Shown piece by piece: positions 41,408 to 44,026 of a DNA stretch of 44,026 bases. How positions within the stretch are numbered: position 1 is the stretch's first letter; each line of letters begins with the position of its first letter. Location: NCBI GenBank assembly GCA_017503945.1, contig JAFVSB010000155.1, positions 1 to 44,026 of the forward strand, read 5' to 3'. The DNA comes from Clostridia bacterium (GTDB lineage Bacteria; Bacillota; Clostridia; UMGS1810). The notes below the pieces were generated by a model. The model had not been told where the DNA came from. It did not search any database and worked only from the letters and a program-made list of their open reading frames with translations. The position numbers were made by a program, and so were the translations under genes.

Positions 41408-41640
41408 TGTGTGGCATGACAGACGATGAAGCGGGAGGTTACCGGCTGCCCCAAAGCGGCCAATTTCCGTGGAGAATGTCCGGGTCCAGAATCCGGGCGG
41501 CAAGGTCACAGTGAATACCTACTCGTACTATGCCCCGGTATCCTTGTGCCGGGTTTTAATATGAGGCGGTATGACACACACGGGTGTGTGTGAACTGTTT
41601 TTATGACTGCCGATATGGCACCGAAAATCAAATTATGTTA
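41408..41640 (+). ncRNA. Structured leader of rpsJ (S10 leader candidate)
   Basis: A GC-richer stretch of about 230 nt between promoter and rpsJ. It has several stems: GTCCGGGTCCAGAATCCGGGC, CCCCGGTATCCTTGTGCCGGG followed by TTTT, and CACACACGGGTGTGTG followed by GAACTGTTTTT. The last two look like terminators or attenuators. The segment GAAGCGGGAGGTTACCGG recalls leader sequences I associate with clostridial S10 operons, but I cannot check this. Confidence 0.55.
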
Positions 41641-41653
41641 GGAGGTACTATCA

Positions 41654-41968
41654 ATGGCTAAAAGTCAGAAAATCAGAATCAAGCTCAAAGCTTACGATCA
41701 CCAGTTAATCGATCAGTCTGCAAAGAAAATCGTTGAGACTGCCGAAAGAACAGGTGCAAAGGTTGCAGGTCCTATTCCACTGCCCACCAAAAAAGAGATT
41801 GTTACAATCCTCAGAGCTGTACACAAATACAAAGACAGCCGTGAGCAGTTTGAAATGAGAACTCACAAAAGACTCATTGACATCTTAGAACCCACAGCCA
41901 AGACCATCGACACGCTTCTTAAAATATCTCTCCCCGCAGGTGTAGATATTGAAATCAAGCAGGTTTGA
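41654..41968 (+). CDS. rpsJ: Ribosomal protein uS10
   Basis: 104 aa; KIRIKLKAYDHQLIDQSAKK, GPIPLPTKKEIVTIL and HKRLIDILEPTAKTIDTLLK are diagnostic. AGGAGG upstream. First gene of the S10 operon; also NusE in antitermination. Confidence 0.98.
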   Translation: MAKSQKIRIKLKAYDHQLIDQSAKKIVETAERTGAKVAGPIPLPTKKEIVTILRAVHKYKDSREQFEMRTHKRLIDILEPTAKTIDTLLKISLPAGVDIEIKQV

Positions 41969-42080
41969 TGAAGATGAGCAGAAATTGATTCTGCCATGGT
42001 TGCTGTCTCATCCTAAGGCAGCAGGTCATGTTGGAGCACCTTAAGCTTCAACCAATAACCAAATATAGGAGGAAAAAAGA

Positions 42081-42710
42081 ATGCAAAAAGCAATTATAGG
42101 TAAGAAACTCGGAATGACTCAGCTTTTTACAGAAGACGGCACAGTAATTCCCGTTACAGTTATTGAAGCCGGCCCGGTTGCAGTTGTTCAGAAAAAGACA
42201 GTTGAAAACGACGGCTACAATGCTATTCAGGTTGGTTTTGAAGATTGCAAGGACTCTTCTTTAAACAAACCTCTCAAAGGTCATCTTGCAAAAGCAGGAG
42301 TTGCAGGCAAAAAACATCTCAAAGAGTTCAGACTCGAGGATGACAGTGCTTACAATGTAGGTGATGAAATCAAAGCAGATGTTTTTGCAGCAGGCGAAAA
42401 GGTTGATGTAACAGGCATCAGCAAAGGTCACGGCTTTGCCGGCACAGTAAAAAGATGGGGCACCCACAGAGGTCCTATGACACATGGTTCCGGTTATCAC
42501 AGAGGTGTTGGTTCCATGGGCGCTTGCTCCACACCGTCCAGAGTTATGAAAAACAAGAGACTTCCCGGTCACATGGGCGTAGAGCAGGTTACAGTTCAGA
42601 ACTTAGATGTTGTTAAGGTAGACGCCGAGAAAAACATTATTCTCGTTAAAGGTGCCATCCCCGGCCCCAAAGGCGGTATCGTAACAATCAGAAATACAGT
42701 AAAAGCATAA
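42081..42710 (+). CDS. rplC: Ribosomal protein uL3
   Basis: 209 aa; KAIIGKKLGMTQLFTEDG, VTGISKGHGFAGTVKRWG, GPMTHGSGYHRGVGSMG and RLPGHMGVEQVTVQNL. AGGAGGAA upstream. The 112-bp gap from rpsJ contains small hairpins (GCAGAAATTGATTCTGC near 41980), with no gene. Confidence 0.98.
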   Translation: MQKAIIGKKLGMTQLFTEDGTVIPVTVIEAGPVAVVQKKTVENDGYNAIQVGFEDCKDSSLNKPLKGHLAKAGVAGKKHLKEFRLEDDSAYNVGDEIKADVFAAGEKVDVTGISKGHGFAGTVKRWGTHRGPMTHGSGYHRGVGSMGACSTPSRVMKNKRLPGHMGVEQVTVQNLDVVKVDAEKNIILVKGAIPGPKGGIVTIRNTVKA

Positions 42711-42738
42711 GTGAATTCTAAGAAAGGAGGACTAACTA

Positions 42739-43362
42739 ATGCCTAAATTAGCTTTATATAATATGGAAGGTAGCAAGGTTGGCGATATCGAAGTATCCGA
42801 TGCAATCTTCGCTCACGAAATAAACAAAGTAGCGCTTCATCAGGTTGTTGTGAACTATCTGGCAAACCAGAGACAGGGCACACAGAGCACCAAAACCCGT
42901 TCTGAAGTACGCGGCGGCGGCATCAAACCCTGGAGACAGAAAGGTACAGGCCGTGCTCGTCAGGGTTCAATCAGAGCTCCCCAGTGGATCAAAGGCGGTA
43001 TTGCTCTCGGTCCCAAGCCCAGAGATTACAGCTACTCTGTAAACAAGAAGCTCAAAAAAGTTGCTATGGTTTCTGCTCTTAGTGCAAAATGCGCTGAAAA
43101 TGAAATCATCGTAGTAGACAATATCGCTCTTGAAGAAATCAAGACAAAGAAAATAGCAGAAATGCTCAAAAATCTTAAGGTTGAGTCCAAGGCTCTCATT
43201 GTTACAAACGAGAAAAATGACAATGTTGTTAAGTCTGCCAAAAACATCAAAGGCGTAACCACCACATTCATGGGTAGCCTCAATGTATATGACATCCTTA
43301 ACCACGATGTTATGGTTGTAGCAAAAGATGCCATTTCCAAGATTGAGGAGGTGTACGCATAA
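42739..43362 (+). CDS. rplD: Ribosomal protein uL4
   Basis: 207 aa; RQGTQSTKTRSEVRGGGIKP, WRQKGTGRARQGSIRAPQW and GPKPRDYSYSVNKK. AAAGGAGG upstream. Overlaps rplW by 1 bp. In Proteobacteria L4 autoregulates the S10 operon; whether it does so here is unknown. Confidence 0.98.
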   Translation: MPKLALYNMEGSKVGDIEVSDAIFAHEINKVALHQVVVNYLANQRQGTQSTKTRSEVRGGGIKPWRQKGTGRARQGSIRAPQWIKGGIALGPKPRDYSYSVNKKLKKVAMVSALSAKCAENEIIVVDNIALEEIKTKKIAEMLKNLKVESKALIVTNEKNDNVVKSAKNIKGVTTTFMGSLNVYDILNHDVMVVAKDAISKIEEVYA

Positions 43363-43652
43363 TGACAAACCACGATATCATTATTAAACCTATCGTTTCC
43401 GAAAAAAGTATGGATCAGTTAGCAGACAGAAAGTACACCTTTAAGGTAGCCCTCGGTGCTAACAAAATCGAGATCAAAAAAGCTGTAGAAGAAATCTTCG
43501 GCGTTACAGTTGAAAAGGTTACTACAGTAAGAGTTCTCGGCAAAGTTAAAAGAATGGGCGCCACTTCCGGTAAAAGAGCTGATTGGAAAAAAGCAATCGT
43601 TAAGCTCACAGAAGGAAGCAAGACAATCGAATTTTTCGATGGAATGGCGTAA
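43362..43652 (+). CDS. rplW: Ribosomal protein uL23
   Basis: 96 aa; IIIKPIVSEKSMDQLADRKY, FKVALGANKIEIKKAVEEIF and VRVLGKVKRMG. TGAGGAGGTG lies within the end of rplD, so translation is coupled. Confidence 0.98.
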   Translation: MTNHDIIIKPIVSEKSMDQLADRKYTFKVALGANKIEIKKAVEEIFGVTVEKVTTVRVLGKVKRMGATSGKRADWKKAIVKLTEGSKTIEFFDGMA

Positions 43653-43682
43653 TGAAATTTTAAGTTAGGAGAGTGAAAAGGA

Positions 43683-44026
43683 ATGGCAATAAAAAAATAT
43701 AATCCTACTTCTCCCGCTCGCAGATTTATGACTGTATCAACCTTCGAAGAACTTTCTAAGGTTGCTCCCGAAAAATCTTTGCTGGAACCCCTCAAAAAGC
43801 ACTCCGGCAGAAACTCATACGGTAGAATCACAGTTCGTCACAGAGGCGGCGGAAACAGAAGAAAATACAGAGTTATAGATTTCAAGAGACTCAAAGACAA
43901 TATGAACGCAAATGTTCTTACAATCGAATACGATCCCAACAGAACAGCAAATATTGCATTAATCTGTTATGCAGACGGTGAAAAAGCATACATTCTTGCT
44001 CCTGAAGGATTAAAAGTAGGAATGAA
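43683..44026 (+). CDS. rplB: Ribosomal protein uL2 (cut by window end)
   Basis: The first 114 codons are visible; MAIKKYNPTSPARRFMTV, GRNSYGRITVRHRGGGNRRK and VLTIEYDPNRTANIAL identify uL2. AGGAGAGTG upstream. The C-terminal rRNA-binding half lies beyond the window. Confidence 0.97.
   Translation, partial: MAIKKYNPTSPARRFMTVSTFEELSKVAPEKSLLEPLKKHSGRNSYGRITVRHRGGGNRRKYRVIDFKRLKDNMNANVLTIEYDPNRTANIALICYADGEKAYILAPEGLKVGM

Noticed and set aside
41408..41640. RNase P RNA or tmRNA upstream of rpsJ
   Set aside because: The conserved GAGGAAAGTCC of RNase P and the tmRNA tag frame are absent; position fits a ribosomal leader.

Overview
The window reads as a chromosome segment of an anaerobic, low-to-medium GC Firmicute, most likely class Clostridia (inference). 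Support comes from the conserved Firmicutes gene order (darA-holB-ricT-yabB-rsmI, miaB-YlbF-mutS-mutL-miaA, ylmE-sepF-ylmH-divIVA, ftsE-ftsX-M23-ctp, rpsF-ssb-rpsR, S10 operon), a HydE maturase for [FeFe]-hydrogenase, a ferredoxin, and both Spo0J-type ParB and Noc. Promoters are near-consensus sigma-A type (TTGATT or TTGACA, 17 bp, TATAAT). No rRNA, tRNA, CRISPR array, prophage or transposase gene was seen.

Layout. 1-876: partial ApbE lipoprotein on the minus strand. 945-6102: c-di-AMP receptor, DNA polymerase III delta prime, RicT, a separately transcribed ferredoxin, YabB, RsmI and an unknown two-TM protein. 6195-16692: a long run of tRNA modification (miaB, miaA), mismatch repair (mutS, mutL) and cell-division genes (HlyD-like adaptor, ylmE, sepF, ylmH). 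16986-18327: divIVA and rsmA. 18658-22239: parS, parA, parB, a second identical parS, a small bitopic protein and serS. 22476-28236: PucR-type regulator, ftsEX, an M23 hydrolase and a C-terminal processing protease. 28271-29635: MATE exporter on the minus strand. 29636-30367: non-coding or decayed DNA. 30368-34655: tcdA, cysteine desulfurase, a frameshifted IscU/NifU scaffold, TtcA-like thiolase and HydE, which together form a sulfur / Fe-S / tRNA-thiolation block. 34679-35536: noc (minus). 35965-38260: polar amino-acid ABC importer. 38301-39424: GNAT-like protein and rRNA pseudouridine synthase (minus). 39569-41011: DUF1292 and rpsF-ssb-rpsR. 41654-end: start of the S10 ribosomal operon (S10, L3, L4, L23, L2 partial).

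The most unusual structure is in gaps between genes. Two intercistronic gaps (ylmH-divIVA, M23-ctp) are almost entirely filled by about 275-nt elements with the same nested stem-loop architecture. They share a recognisable core, but nearly every stem differs in sequence while staying paired. A third gap (yabB-rsmI) holds a shorter nested hairpin in the same position relative to its genes. This pattern suggests a structured RNA, or a hairpin-type DNA element, that I do not recognise. Other points of note: FtsX carries a duplicated extracellular domain. The IscU scaffold has a one-base frameshift at an A-run. ParB and Noc carry diverged DNA-specificity residues beside a pair of parS-like sites. 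A promoter-to-terminator stretch near 29.8-30.25 kb holds no intact gene.
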